Shown: positions 1 to 7,604, counted from the first letter of the stretch. The stretch is DNA of 10,644 bases from Planctomycetaceae bacterium (GCA_003503535.1 DOCI01000332.1:1-10644), one strand, 5' to 3'. Notes: a model not told the origin generated them from the letters alone. Numbers and translations are program-made.

Positions 1-8
1 TGGGTGGC

Positions 9-37
9 GGGGGCGCTCTGCTTCAGCGGAAGCCCCC
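9..37. repeat. GC-rich intergenic palindrome at the window edge
   Basis: Five G (9-13) pair with five C (33-37). Inside, CGCT (14-17) pairs with AGCG (25-28) around a 7-base loop. The flanking text (GGGTGGC followed by a G run, and AGCCCCC) resembles the palindrome at 5395-5432, so the two are probably one repeat family. The element starts within a few bases of the window edge and may be cut. It could help terminate the leftward lipoprotein transcript, but no T tract follows. Confidence 0.5.
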
Positions 38-76
38 GGAAGATCTTTCTAACGATAAATCTCGTTTGACGTGTGC

Positions 77-99
77 CACTGCTGGCTTGCCCAGCTGTG
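77..99. repeat. Short intergenic palindrome with central T-T mismatch
   Basis: CAC (77-79), T, GCTGG (81-85), a 5-base loop, CCAGC (91-95), T, GTG (97-99). The two arms are exactly complementary except for one symmetrical T-T mismatch. It lies in the gap after the lipoprotein gene, next to two other palindromes. The text GTGTGCCACTGCTGGCTTGC resembles an intergenic repeat I associate with planctomycete genomes. No function can be read from it. Confidence 0.5.
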
Positions 100-121
100 C
101 TTCATTCAACGTAGAATTTCA

Positions 122-237
122 GCAGTAGTTTGGGTTAGCGAAGCGTAACCCAACACGAGTTGACTTCCTTGGTACGCTACTGAATTCCGAGACGTTGGGG
201 TACTCGTTCCGCTAACCCAACCTACGGTCTCTACTGC
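122..237. repeat. REPIN-like inverted pair of GTAG-headed palindromes
   Basis: Two copies of one palindrome face each other. The first has GTAG at 125-128, one base, then a hairpin at 130-153: TTGGGTTA pairs with TAACCCAA around GCGAAGCG. The second is in reverse orientation: CTAC at 222-225 (GTAG on the minus strand), with arms at 213-220 and 195-202 that keep 7 of 8 pairs. The outer ends form a perfect 7-bp inverted repeat, GCAGTAG (122-128) with CTACTGC (231-237). Two inverted REPs within about 100 bases is the definition of a REPIN. REPs headed by GTAG are substrates of RAYT (TnpA_REP) tyrosine transposases; no such gene is in this window. The 25 bases at 130-154 recur exactly, inverted, at 8758-8782. 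Confidence 0.75.
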
Positions 238-275
238 CTCATTCCAGTAATGAGCGGAATAAGCGTGAAAAATGC

Positions 276-2396
276 TTACTCCTTTTCCCATTTCGTATTG
301 TCAGCAAAGTTCACTGTCCAAGGCCTGATCACAACTTTTTCCGTTTCTTCGGGCATGAAGAAAGCCGACATCTCGAATTCCAATGTTTCACCAGCCGGGA
401 CAAGATTGCGCTCACCAGATTGTGTATGCGGAAAGTCCTCCAACTTCTTGTCGCTGGCGTCAAGATAATCATTCGTGACGGAGAATGTCGAAATATCTTT
501 GTTGGAATGATTCGTGATTTTATAGCGGACGACTTTATCTCCATTCTCTTTCTCAATGCTCAGAAATTCATAGGAGACGGGTGACTCTCCAGAGTATTCA
601 AGAGCCTGCACTTTTTCGGGCATTTTCTCATACTCAGTCAGCGGAATGTTGGAAAGCGACAGAGACTCGCTGAATGTTTGGGATTCAGCGACAATTTGCA
701 CCTTCAGGGTAGCAGGTAAGGCCTGGAAATATTCATTCTGTGTTCCCTTTTCCCCTGTCCAAAATCCTCCTCCACCACTGGATTCAATCGAATTACCCTC
801 GGCATCAATTGCGAGGATCGTCAGCTTATCGTTCGAGACTCCCTCGTATTCAACTGTAACATTCGCATCCTCTCCGCCACTGGACTGAAACTGCTTGAGC
901 GTTAATTTGATCTCCCCCTCTTCAATCACCGCTCCCTTTTCCAGTTTGCCAAAAGTCAGACTGAGGATTTCTGTCGGAATTGAATAATTGAATGTTGTGG
1001 TAACCAAATCGATCTGCGTGACCGATTGAACAAGGTTGACTAGTGAAATGGAACTATCGATGATCGCATGATGCAAGCTCACCTGCGGCATCATCATGCT
1101 GTAGGAGTTTTCCGATTCAGATTTAATTCTCAAATCCGTATCGCCGGTTCCGGTTATCGCGTCGATATTCCAGGTCGTTTTTAAATTCCCAGCTTCTGTT
1201 GACTGATCCGTCACTTCCTGAAGTTTCGCGATCACAGTGCTCGGCACTCCAGCCACAATCAATTGCAGTTTCAAAGCTCCTGCCGCATAAGGAGGATATT
1301 CTTTAAGGGATTCGACAAGCATCAGAAAAGGACCGTTGGTCGCCACAGGAGTCTCTCGTTTGCCCTCTTTGAATCCCAGTAACTTGAGTTTATATCGCGG
1401 AGTAATTCCGACCTGCTCACACGCCGCTTCGATCACCTGGAGCCGGGAAACATCCTGCAGATTCAAGGTGATCGGCTTAGAAAAAGCTTCTGAGAAATTC
1501 TCTGCCTCAAACAGTTCAAATCCACATTCCTCAGCCATTTTTTTGATGAGTTCACCAGCCGGCTGATTGTCGAGAGAGACGTCAACCTGCCAGGCATTCT
1601 TATATTCCTCGGCTGTCAACGCCTCCATCGGTGGGATCACATCGGGCTCGGCATACTGAAAATCGAAATCATCGTATTCCTGCATTTCACCGAATTGCAT
1701 CTCGGTCTCATCACCAGCCATGTTGTCCATTTTGAACAGTTCATCAGGAAGATGAATTTTCCAGCGATCGTTCATTCGCTGAAATTCAATCGGATTACGC
1801 TTGTCATCGTTGACAACGATCGCGGTCGCCTTATCTCCATCGATTTTCAGCTCTTCCAAATTCGCATCGGTCACTTTACCCAGATCAAAGTTCCCACCCG
1901 ATTCCGACATCCAGCCCATGAGGTCTTCCAGAAAGGCCGGCTTGTTTTTGATCGCACTGCCCAGCATCCGCATCATGTTTTGCGGATCATTCATAGCAGC
2001 AGTTGGAGCTGAACCCGGAAATGGGGATTCCGCATCGGGTCCAGCCCCATGTTTTTTCATCAACGCTTCAAATCCCTCTTTGCTATCGGGATCAAAAGCC
2101 GCGGTGAGAGAAGACATGAAAATCATCACGCCGCATAAGGAGGCCTGAGACTCTTCCGTCAAACAATTCGCCCCGGCTTTCCAGTTACCTTCTTCAATAT
2201 TCGTTTTGAACGTCGCAAACGTCGCTTCCGGTTTGCTCAAATCGAGACTGAGATCTTCCTCAGGAGCCGCTTTCGCTTCAGGCTTTTCAACATCAGGCAG
2301 ATTCACCTGCTCCTGCTCAGGAGCTTCCTGAGAACTACAGCCGAGAATTGTCAGGAGCAGAAAAGTCGTAAAGATCCGAACTCGTGTGTTCTGCAT
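276..2396 (-). CDS. Large lipoprotein with STN-like domain, function unknown
   Basis: This is a secreted lipoprotein of about 706 residues whose function I do not recognise. The N-terminus MQNTRVRIFTTFLLLTILGC is a signal peptide with a lipobox-like ILGC; Cys20 would be lipidated and the mature protein anchored in a membrane. An acidic, Pro/Glu-rich linker (about 21-55) follows. Residues about 55-220 form a domain ending in FQRMNDRWKIHLP, a pattern seen in SnoaL/NTF2-like folds. Residues about 268-340 match the STN layout of secretins and TonB receptors: VDVSLDNQPAGELIKKMAEE, then KPITLNLQDVSRLQVIEAAC, then GITPRY. The C-terminus (about 600-706) looks like a beta-sandwich (YKITNHSNKDIS, LVPAGETLEFEM). 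An in-frame GTG at 2408 would add four residues, but ATG at 2396 gives the cleaner signal peptide. No strong Shine-Dalgarno precedes either. The gene follows the nucleoside-hydrolase gene by 146 bases on the same strand and may be co-transcribed. Confidence 0.85.
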   Translation of the reverse strand: MQNTRVRIFTTFLLLTILGCSSQEAPEQEQVNLPDVEKPEAKAAPEEDLSLDLSKPEATFATFKTNIEEGNWKAGANCLTEESQASLCGVMIFMSSLTAAFDPDSKEGFEALMKKHGAGPDAESPFPGSAPTAAMNDPQNMMRMLGSAIKNKPAFLEDLMGWMSESGGNFDLGKVTDANLEELKIDGDKATAIVVNDDKRNPIEFQRMNDRWKIHLPDELFKMDNMAGDETEMQFGEMQEYDDFDFQYAEPDVIPPMEALTAEEYKNAWQVDVSLDNQPAGELIKKMAEECGFELFEAENFSEAFSKPITLNLQDVSRLQVIEAACEQVGITPRYKLKLLGFKEGKRETPVATNGPFLMLVESLKEYPPYAAGALKLQLIVAGVPSTVIAKLQEVTDQSTEAGNLKTTWNIDAITGTGDTDLRIKSESENSYSMMMPQVSLHHAIIDSSISLVNLVQSVTQIDLVTTTFNYSIPTEILSLTFGKLEKGAVIEEGEIKLTLKQFQSSGGEDANVTVEYEGVSNDKLTILAIDAEGNSIESSGGGGFWTGEKGTQNEYFQALPATLKVQIVAESQTFSESLSLSNIPLTEYEKMPEKVQALEYSGESPVSYEFLSIEKENGDKVVRYKITNHSNKDISTFSVTNDYLDASDKKLEDFPHTQSGERNLVPAGETLEFEMSAFFMPEETEKVVIRPWTVNFADNTKWEKE

Positions 2397-2464
2397 GATT
2401 GGTTCCACTTGTGGTTAAGTCGATGTGAATTGCGAACAGCTTTATTGATTCAGGCGAATGCCCT

Positions 2465-2502
2465 AGCTTAGCAAGCTGTGATTTAAGACGGATCAAATCC
2501 GT
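2465..2502 (-). other. Two small hairpins between lipoprotein and nucleoside-hydrolase genes
   Basis: AGCTT/AAGCT closes a 3-base loop at 2465-2477, and ACGGAT/ATCCGT closes a CAA loop at 2488-2502. They lie about 40-80 bases past the stop codon of the leftward nucleoside-hydrolase gene. They could be weak processing or termination signals, but no T run follows on the minus strand. They could equally be chance. Confidence 0.2.
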
Positions 2503-2542
2503 GATTGGATCAAAGAAACTGGAGAAAATAGACTGAAAAAAT

Positions 2543-3583
2543 TTATTCCCCGTTTTCAATGGCACTCCAGAGAACGCCCGTGAAATAGTCAAAAGCGGCG
2601 TGATCGTCTATTTCTGTGAGGACTTCCAGATTCGCTTCCTGGTGTCGGACTCCGCGTCGATCAACAACCAGCATGCCACGTGTCAATTCACCACCGGTTT
2701 CCACATCGACCGACATCAGCCTGCGTGAAAAGAATTGAGGGCGGACAGCTGCCGCTAAAGCGGCAAGGCCGTTTAAGGCGATCCCTTCCTGTCCCAGATG
2801 TCGGCGTGAAGAACGCAGCGCGAATGAAAGTAACTGGTGCACCAGGTCGGAAATGGGAGACTTACTGTCCTGAGGCAGTCGGTCCAGCGCCCCGAAATTC
2901 AACCGCAGTTGATCGGAAATATCGAGCGGGACCAGAGTTTTGAGGCAAGAAGATTTAAAGACATAACGAGCCGCCTCGGGATCGGCGTAAACATTCCCTT
3001 CAGAAGTCGCGGTTACATCTCCTCCTTCGTTAATCGAGCCCCCCAGGCAAATGAGCGTTTTGACTTCCTGTAGAAAATCGGGAGCGATTTCGCAGGCCAG
3101 GACAATGTTCGTCATTGGGCCAAGTGTGAGCACGGTTACTTCATGTGGATTATTTCGAACGACATCGACCAAAACTTTAGCCGACGCATGAGGACTGGCC
3201 AGACTGACCGCTGTTGTCGGACAATCTCCCAAGCCATTCTTGCCGATCAATAGAGGAATCGGCACCTCCCGTAATGATGAGATTAATGCGGGAAGTTCTA
3301 CTTCGGTGCAACCGAGCCTCGGATATTTCTGGGGATCCATCCGATTGAGAATTGTCTGCATGTTCTGATTGGCTTGCTTCCCGCTAACGACTCCAGCGGT
3401 CGCCGTTAAAGCCAGCACATCGATTTGCGGATCGAGAATGGCAACCATAATTGTGAGCGCATCGACGATACCGGGGTCGGCATCGATCACCAGTTTGTGT
3501 CGACGAATCGGCGACATGGACTTGGTCGGTTGAGATTTGACTTCAGGCTCAAATTCTTCGGGCATTAATTCTTCAGGACTCAT
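2543..3583 (-). CDS. Nucleoside hydrolase family protein with degenerate active site
   Basis: Family members hydrolyse the N-glycosidic bond of ribonucleosides using a Ca2+ held by aspartates. This 346-residue protein has the IUNH fold throughout: [10 protein letters not shown] (34-43), [11 protein letters not shown] (153-163), [20 protein letters not shown] (180-199), DPEAARYVF (201-209) and [10 protein letters not shown] (294-303). Key residues are missing when compared with the Crithidia enzyme. DPGxDD reads DPGIVD, so Asp14 is Val40. The AGN motif reads AGV, so Asn39 is Val65. The HG before the GLG loop reads IG (113-114). The C-terminal His-Asp pair (His241/Asp242, a Ca2+ ligand) reads Asn271-Gly272. 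The other Ca2+ ligands (Asp36, Asp41, Thr158) and the E-x-N ribose motif (195-197) remain. It may be a binding or regulatory paralogue, or have altered chemistry. The ATG at 3583 overlaps the ilvD end by 11 bases; a GTG lies 9 bases upstream. The first 30 or so residues extend beyond the family core, and an internal ATG at 3517 is an alternative start. Confidence 0.88.
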   Translation of the reverse strand: MSPEELMPEEFEPEVKSQPTKSMSPIRRHKLVIDADPGIVDALTIMVAILDPQIDVLALTATAGVVSGKQANQNMQTILNRMDPQKYPRLGCTEVELPALISSLREVPIPLLIGKNGLGDCPTTAVSLASPHASAKVLVDVVRNNPHEVTVLTLGPMTNIVLACEIAPDFLQEVKTLICLGGSINEGGDVTATSEGNVYADPEAARYVFKSSCLKTLVPLDISDQLRLNFGALDRLPQDSKSPISDLVHQLLSFALRSSRRHLGQEGIALNGLAALAAAVRPQFFSRRLMSVDVETGGELTRGMLVVDRRGVRHQEANLEVLTEIDDHAAFDYFTGVLWSAIENGE

Positions 3584-5288
3584 CGGTAACACATCCCAGG
3601 GAAGCAGATTTCACGGTCATAATGTATCGATGCAGAGTTCCACGTTCGTATTTATAAGGAGGCATGACCCAGTTCGCTTTTCGAGTCGCCATCTCTTCGG
3701 GCGTCACATCAATACTGATTTCATTCTTCACTGCATCAATGGTAATCGTATCTCCGTCTTCCACCAGAGCAATTGGCCCACCTTCCTGTGCTTCCGGACA
3801 AACATGCCCGACAATGAAGCCGTGAGAGGCACCCGAGAAGCGGCCATCGGTAATCAATGCAACATCTTTTCCAAGACCCGTCCCAATCAAGGCAGCGGTC
3901 GGAGAAAGCATCTCCGGCATCCCCGGTCCTCCCTTAGGACCTTCGTAACGGATAACGACAACATCCCCTTTTTGAATTTCCTTATTCTCAACGGCGACAA
4001 TCATGTCCTCTTCGCAGTCGTAGACACGAGCAGTCCCCGTGAACAAGGTTCCTTCTTTTCCGGTAATTTTCGCGACTGCTCCCTCGGGAGCCAGATTTCC
4101 CCAGAGGATTCGCAAGTGCCCCGTCGGCTTGATCGCATGAGCGACATCATGCACGACATCCTGCTCGGGAGGGAAGTCTGGAATGTTCGCCAGATTCTCT
4201 GCAACTGTCTTACCAGTGACGGTCATGCAATCGCCATGCAGGTATCCATTGGCCAGCATGTATTTCATGACCGGAGGCGTCCCACCCGCTTTATGCAGAT
4301 CGACCATCGAATACTTTCCACTCGGACGCATATCTCCCAGCAGAGGTGTCCGCTCGCTGATTTCCTGGAAATCTTTCAACGTCAAATCAACATTGACCGA
4401 ACGAGCCACCGCCAACAGATGCAGCACCCCATTGGTCGATCCCCCGAGTGCGATAATCATGGTGATCGCATTCTCGAAGGCTTCGCGAGTCATGATATCG
4501 CGAGGTTTCAAATCCATTTCGAGCAGCCGCAGAATGTAATCGCCTGTCGATTTGCACTCAGCCACTTTAAGATCATCCGTCGCCGGAATCGAGGAACTGT
4601 AAGGGAGCGACATCCCAAGGGCTTCCATCGCGACCGACATTGTGTTCGCAGTAAACATCCCACCACAGGCTCCTGCACCCGGGCAACTGTTCCTCACGAT
4701 GTTATGCCGTTCTTCATCGGTAATGCGGCCCGCCAGGTATTCGCCGTAAACTTCGTTGGCGGAACCGACGTCAATCATTTTTCCATTCCAGCAACCGGGC
4801 TGGATCGTGCCGCCGTAAACCATGAGGGCAGGTCGATTCATACGGCCAGCCGCGATCAGGCAGCCGGGCATGTTTTTGTCGCAACCCGGCAGTGCAATGA
4901 GGCCATCGTAGAAGAAAGCCGACATCACGGTTTCGATGGAATCGGCAATGATATCCCGGCTCTGTAAAGAGAAGGACATCCCCTCGGTCCCCATCGAAAT
5001 GCCATCGCTCACGCCGATGGTGTTAAATCGCATTCCGATCAGATTCTTCGCCTGCACGCTGTCGCGAACCGCTGTCGCCAGATGATCCAGATGCATATTA
5101 CAGGGATTGCCATCGTACCAGATACTGGCAATGCCAATCTGAGGTTTGTTCATATCCTCATCACTCATCCCAGTCGCATAGAGCATCGACTGAGAGACAC
5201 CCTGCTTACGCGGCTGGGTAATCCGGCTACTGTACTTATTGAGAGAATTGGTGGCGCTTGGGTTTTGGGAGATCATTCGAGATTCCAT
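3573..5288 (-). CDS. ilvD: Dihydroxyacid dehydratase
   Basis: IlvD dehydrates 2,3-dihydroxyisovalerate and 2,3-dihydroxy-3-methylvalerate to the 2-keto acids that precede valine, leucine and isoleucine. It is cytoplasmic and uses an Fe-S cluster and Mg2+. The 571 residues carry the family signatures in order: YDGNPCNMH (58-66, Cys63), [10 protein letters not shown] (133-142, Cys136), [17 protein letters not shown] (201-217) and, near the C-terminus, [19 protein letters not shown]. Cys63, Cys136 and Cys208 are the likely cluster ligands, as in [2Fe-2S] DHADs of this short class (about 560-570 residues). The same superfamily includes phosphogluconate dehydratase (Edd) and sugar-acid dehydratases, but motif spacing and length favour IlvD. 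Start: ATG at 5288 is preceded by an in-frame TTG; ATG at 5276 is also possible, and none has a clear Shine-Dalgarno. The gene overlaps the downstream nucleoside-hydrolase gene, suggesting one transcript. No leader peptide rich in branched-chain codons is seen upstream. Confidence 0.97.
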   Translation of the reverse strand: MESRMISQNPSATNSLNKYSSRITQPRKQGVSQSMLYATGMSDEDMNKPQIGIASIWYDGNPCNMHLDHLATAVRDSVQAKNLIGMRFNTIGVSDGISMGTEGMSFSLQSRDIIADSIETVMSAFFYDGLIALPGCDKNMPGCLIAAGRMNRPALMVYGGTIQPGCWNGKMIDVGSANEVYGEYLAGRITDEERHNIVRNSCPGAGACGGMFTANTMSVAMEALGMSLPYSSSIPATDDLKVAECKSTGDYILRLLEMDLKPRDIMTREAFENAITMIIALGGSTNGVLHLLAVARSVNVDLTLKDFQEISERTPLLGDMRPSGKYSMVDLHKAGGTPPVMKYMLANGYLHGDCMTVTGKTVAENLANIPDFPPEQDVVHDVAHAIKPTGHLRILWGNLAPEGAVAKITGKEGTLFTGTARVYDCEEDMIVAVENKEIQKGDVVVIRYEGPKGGPGMPEMLSPTAALIGTGLGKDVALITDGRFSGASHGFIVGHVCPEAQEGGPIALVEDGDTITIDAVKNEISIDVTPEEMATRKANWVMPPYKYERGTLHRYIMTVKSASLGCVTDES

Positions 5289-5394
5289 CAACTGGTGTTC
5301 ATCGAGATTAAGATTTATTGAGACCGATCATTGTAATCAAAACAACCACCAGATTTACAGTTCAGACAATTCCTGCTGCCCCAGACGCACAGTG

Positions 5395-5432
5395 GTTGGG
5401 TGGCTGGGGTCGTAGCGAAGCGCAGCCCCCAG
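5395..5432. repeat. GC-rich intergenic palindrome with AGCGAAGCG core
   Basis: A left arm rich in G (GGCTGGGG) and a right arm rich in C (AGCCCCCAG) flank AGCGAAGCG (5414-5422). The same nine-base core sits in the loop of the palindromes at 130-153 and 8759-8782, although the stems differ. The flanks resemble the element at 9-37. It lies about 110 bases upstream of ilvD, inside the likely 5' leader or promoter region. Confidence 0.55.
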
Positions 5433-5450
5433 AGAAGCTGACCCCATCTT

Positions 5451-5550
5451 ATTTTCCAGAAAAATGAACCGCAGATGAACGCGGATGAACGCAGATAAAA
5501 TGAATCCGCGTCCATCCGCAGTTCATTATTTCCATAATAAACTGGAAAAT
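5451..5550. repeat. Long inverted repeat built of GAACGCGGAT-like units
   Basis: Three tandem units run forward: an 11-base unit at 5466-5476, then GAACGCGGAT (5477-5486) and GAACGCAGAT (5487-5496). Two related units run in reverse at 5504-5524. Arms 5466-5486 and 5504-5524 pair at 18 of 21 positions on the plus strand; the three exceptions are all A-C. On the minus strand the same positions are G-T, so all 21 pair. ATT/AAT extends the stem outward, and a second perfect arm pair, ATTTTCCAG (5451-5459) with CTGGAAAAT (5542-5550), encloses it. Similar units occur between genes in many planctomycetes and some proteobacteria; this is from memory. The strand bias suggests that folding, or the copying mechanism, acts on the minus strand. 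Confidence 0.7.
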
Positions 5551-5725
5551 GAGAAAGCATGACGCGATCAGTTCACCCCATCTACGATCTACAGTTTCAT
5601 AGATGGAACTCCGGCATTCTTCTGAAACAGGGTTTATACCCCGTAAATACCCCCGACCCATTCATGATTATGATTGCGACAGGGGGTGAATCCTGAAAAT
5701 GTAAGCCGGTATTCCTGAACGCCGT

Positions 5726-5754
5726 TTGTTTGCAGGATTGCGGGTGATTATACT
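5726..5754 (+). promoter_or_regulatory. Candidate sigma70-type promoter for mtaB
   Basis: TTGTTT (5726-5731) and TATACT (5749-5754) are separated by 17 bases. The -10 matches TATAAT at five of six positions and the -35 keeps TTG. Transcription would begin near 5761, giving a leader of about 50 bases before the ATG at 5814. This is a pattern match only; planctomycete promoters are poorly defined. Confidence 0.4.
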
Positions 5755-5813
5755 AAGTCCAACATCTTCAATTCGTCGATCACCCTCTTCCTCAAAATGT
5801 CATCTGCTATTTT

Positions 5814-7202
5814 ATGACGATTTCCAATTCCATTTCGCTGCCTGTTCTGAATGATCAGAACGAAGAAGTCGTCCCGATGCAGGCGACTTCTCCCCTTTTG
5901 AATTTGTCAGGGGAGCAAAAAACCTGTCGGATGGTCACGCTGGGATGTAAGGTCAATCAGTACGAAACCCAGCTGGTTTATGAAGCCCTTCAGAAAAACG
6001 GTTATCGGGAAGCAACAGAAGACGAAAATGCAGACCTGTGCGTAGTAAACACTTGCACGGTAACACATACTGGTGATTCCAAATCCCGACAGGTCATTCG
6101 GCAACTCTCCCGGAAAAATCCGGGAACCCGCACATTAGTGATGGGCTGTTATGCAACCCGGGAGCCTCAGGATCTGGCAAAGTTGCCGGGCGTTTTTGAG
6201 GTGGTGACCAATAAGCGGGAACTTCCCGACATTCTGCAGCGTCATGGAATTTACGATATGCCGGTTGGCATCAGTGAATTCGAAGGCCGAAAACGGGCTT
6301 ATGTGAAAGTGCAGGATGGCTGCATTCTCAAGTGTACATATTGCATTATCCCCTCTGTCCGTCCGGGTTTACAGAGTCGTTCTCCTCAGGAAATCGAAGA
6401 CGAAGTTCGTCGATTGATTGATAATGGCTATCTGGAAATCGTCATCACCGGTGTGCATGTCGGTCATTACGGAGTCGACACGACTCGAGGGAAATCAGGG
6501 AAAGCTCCGTTTCGCTTATGGCATTTGTTCGAGAAACTGGACAAAATCCCAGGAAACTGGAGAATGCGACTCTCCAGTATTGAAGCGGTTGAAATCAATA
6601 ACGAGTTCATCTCAGCAGCGGCTAACTGCGAGCATCTTTGCCCTCAGTTTCACCCGGCTCTGCAAAGTGGTTCTGAAACCGTACTGCGACGGATGCGGCG
6701 GCGGTATAACATGGCTCGTTTTCAGGAAAAACTGCAACAAATGCGGGAGCGGCTCGACCATCCCGCCTTTACTACCGACGTGATTGTCGGCTTTCCGGGT
6801 GAAACTGAAGCCGAGTTCGAAGAAACGTTACAATCCTGCCGGGAGGCACGGTTTATGAAAGTGCATGTTTTTCCATACAGCGGCCGAAAAGGGACGAAGG
6901 CGATTGATTTTGCCGATCAATTGCCCCCACAGGTCATTAAAGAGCGCGTGGCTCGACTGAGTGAATTGGAGCGGGATCTGGCGGAAGATTATTATCGAGA
7001 GCGAATTGGGCAGGCATCTCAGGTTTTTGTGGAGCGTCTCTCCCAAAAGCAGGAAGGCTGGGTTCGCGGAACCGATGAACGTTATGTGCCCGTCGAATTT
7101 CCCGGGAAGAAATCGGAGATTGGATCGTTTCAAACCGTAACGGGCCATCAGGCATTCCGAGACCATCTTTCAGCAACTCGCGGCGGGCCAAACCATGAGT
7201 GA
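5814..7202 (+). CDS. mtaB: tRNA t6A37 methylthiotransferase MtaB
   Basis: MtaB is a radical-SAM enzyme that adds a methylthio group to t6A at position 37 of ANN-decoding tRNAs, making ms2t6A. The 462 residues have the three expected domains. The N-terminal UPF0004/MTTase domain has cluster cysteines Cys45 (TLGCKVNQYE), Cys81 (VNTCTVTHTGD) and Cys112 (MGCYA). The radical-SAM core has C-x3-C-x2-C at 170/174/177 (DGCILKCTYCIIP) and later PALQSGSETVLRRMRRRY and DVIVGFPGETEAEFEETL. A TRAM-like C-terminus covers about 395-445. TLGCKVN, NTCTVT-x-TGDxKSRQ and the MRRRY motif favour MtaB over MiaB or RimO. About 35 residues precede the usual start of the family, so ATG at 5877 (Met22) may be the true start; neither has a strong Shine-Dalgarno. 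The end overlaps the STAS gene by 8 bases. Confidence 0.95.
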   Translation: MTISNSISLPVLNDQNEEVVPMQATSPLLNLSGEQKTCRMVTLGCKVNQYETQLVYEALQKNGYREATEDENADLCVVNTCTVTHTGDSKSRQVIRQLSRKNPGTRTLVMGCYATREPQDLAKLPGVFEVVTNKRELPDILQRHGIYDMPVGISEFEGRKRAYVKVQDGCILKCTYCIIPSVRPGLQSRSPQEIEDEVRRLIDNGYLEIVITGVHVGHYGVDTTRGKSGKAPFRLWHLFEKLDKIPGNWRMRLSSIEAVEINNEFISAAANCEHLCPQFHPALQSGSETVLRRMRRRYNMARFQEKLQQMRERLDHPAFTTDVIVGFPGETEAEFEETLQSCREARFMKVHVFPYSGRKGTKAIDFADQLPPQVIKERVARLSELERDLAEDYYRERIGQASQVFVERLSQKQEGWVRGTDERYVPVEFPGKKSEIGSFQTVTGHQAFRDHLSATRGGPNHE

Positions 7203-7578
7203 TCACACAAAAAACTTCCAACCCTTTTATTTCTCGCTCGAACCGAACGGGAAAATCGCGGTGGTACGTTTCAAGCACCCTCGACTTTCCGAAGAAGATA
7301 ACGTCGAACAGCTCGGATTCGAGTTGATGCATATCGTCGACCAACTCGGCTACAATCAGATTGTCCTCTCGATGAAAGGTGTCGAATGGATCACCTCTTC
7401 CATCATTGGCAAGTTGATTCATCTGCATCGTCATCTCCAACGGATTAATGGAGAACTCGCCCTTTGCGAACTGGCTCCCGGTGTTGTTGATGTTATGGAA
7501 ACCAGCCGTTTGGACACCTATTTCTGCATTCTGCCTGGGGTAGAGGAATCCATTTCTCAGTTTGAGACTAAGAAGTGA
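7195..7578 (+). CDS. Single-domain STAS protein (anti-sigma factor antagonist-like)
   Basis: This 127-residue cytoplasmic protein is one STAS domain. Such proteins bind anti-sigma or switch kinases and are controlled by phosphorylation of a serine. The core reads YNQIVLSMKGVEWITSSIIG (53-72), then KLIHLHRHLQRINGELALCE (73-92), then LAPGVVDVMETSRLD. It aligns with the DSSGLG region of SpoIIAA: Ser69 takes the place of the phosphorylated serine, the preceding Asp is Thr67, and the following Gly is Ile70. The start ATG lies inside the mtaB end (ATGAGTGA), which suggests translational coupling. No partner kinase, phosphatase or sigma factor is encoded in this window. A stressosome-like or chemosensory partner is equally possible. 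Confidence 0.88.
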   Translation: MSDHTKNFQPFYFSLEPNGKIAVVRFKHPRLSEEDNVEQLGFELMHIVDQLGYNQIVLSMKGVEWITSSIIGKLIHLHRHLQRINGELALCELAPGVVDVMETSRLDTYFCILPGVEESISQFETKK

Positions 7579-7604
7579 GCAGGCATCGAGGTTCCATTCA
7601 AAAT

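Larger units (their letters stand above)
5289..5813. other. Divergent intergenic region between ilvD and mtaB
   Basis: This 525-base gap separates two divergently transcribed genes and should hold both promoters. It contains the palindrome at 5395-5432, the long inverted repeat at 5451-5550 and a smaller inverted repeat, CCATCTA (5578-5584) with TAGATGG (5600-5606). A sigma70-like promoter for mtaB is proposed at 5726-5754. For ilvD only a weak -10-like TACAAT on the minus strand (5330-5335) is visible, without a convincing -35. Short open frames here translate the repeats themselves and look spurious. Confidence 0.7.

Noticed and set aside
106..291. 61-codon minus-strand frame after the lipoprotein gene
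   Set aside because: It spans the REPIN-like pair and consists of translated repeat; there is no ribosome-binding site or family resemblance.
3537..4967. 476-codon open frame on the plus strand, opposite ilvD and the nucleoside-hydrolase gene
   Set aside because: It lies antisense to two clearly recognised genes, its product is rich in Arg, His and Asn with no known motif, and the frame is open only because of the codon use of the opposite strand.
5292..5450. Leader peptide or attenuator for ilvD
   Set aside because: The only short frame upstream (30 codons, starting near 5446) has no run of Ile, Val or Leu codons and reads through the palindrome at 5395-5432. No terminator-antiterminator pair was seen.
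5441..5583. 9-base direct repeat ACCCCATCT (5441-5449 and 5575-5583) as a target-site duplication around the long inverted repeat
   Set aside because: The right copy is 24 bases from the end of the inverted repeat, not adjacent. A 9-base match within a 500-base gap is expected by chance about half the time.
5315..5661. Two small minus-strand frames of 70-81 codons in the ilvD-mtaB gap
   Set aside because: They translate the repeats themselves (stretches such as ICVHPRSSAV and LRSSAFICGS). Such peptides turn up as spurious annotations wherever this repeat occurs.
6937..7440. 167-codon minus-strand frame across mtaB and the STAS gene
   Set aside because: It is antisense to two genes with strong family motifs, and its product shows no recognisable domain.
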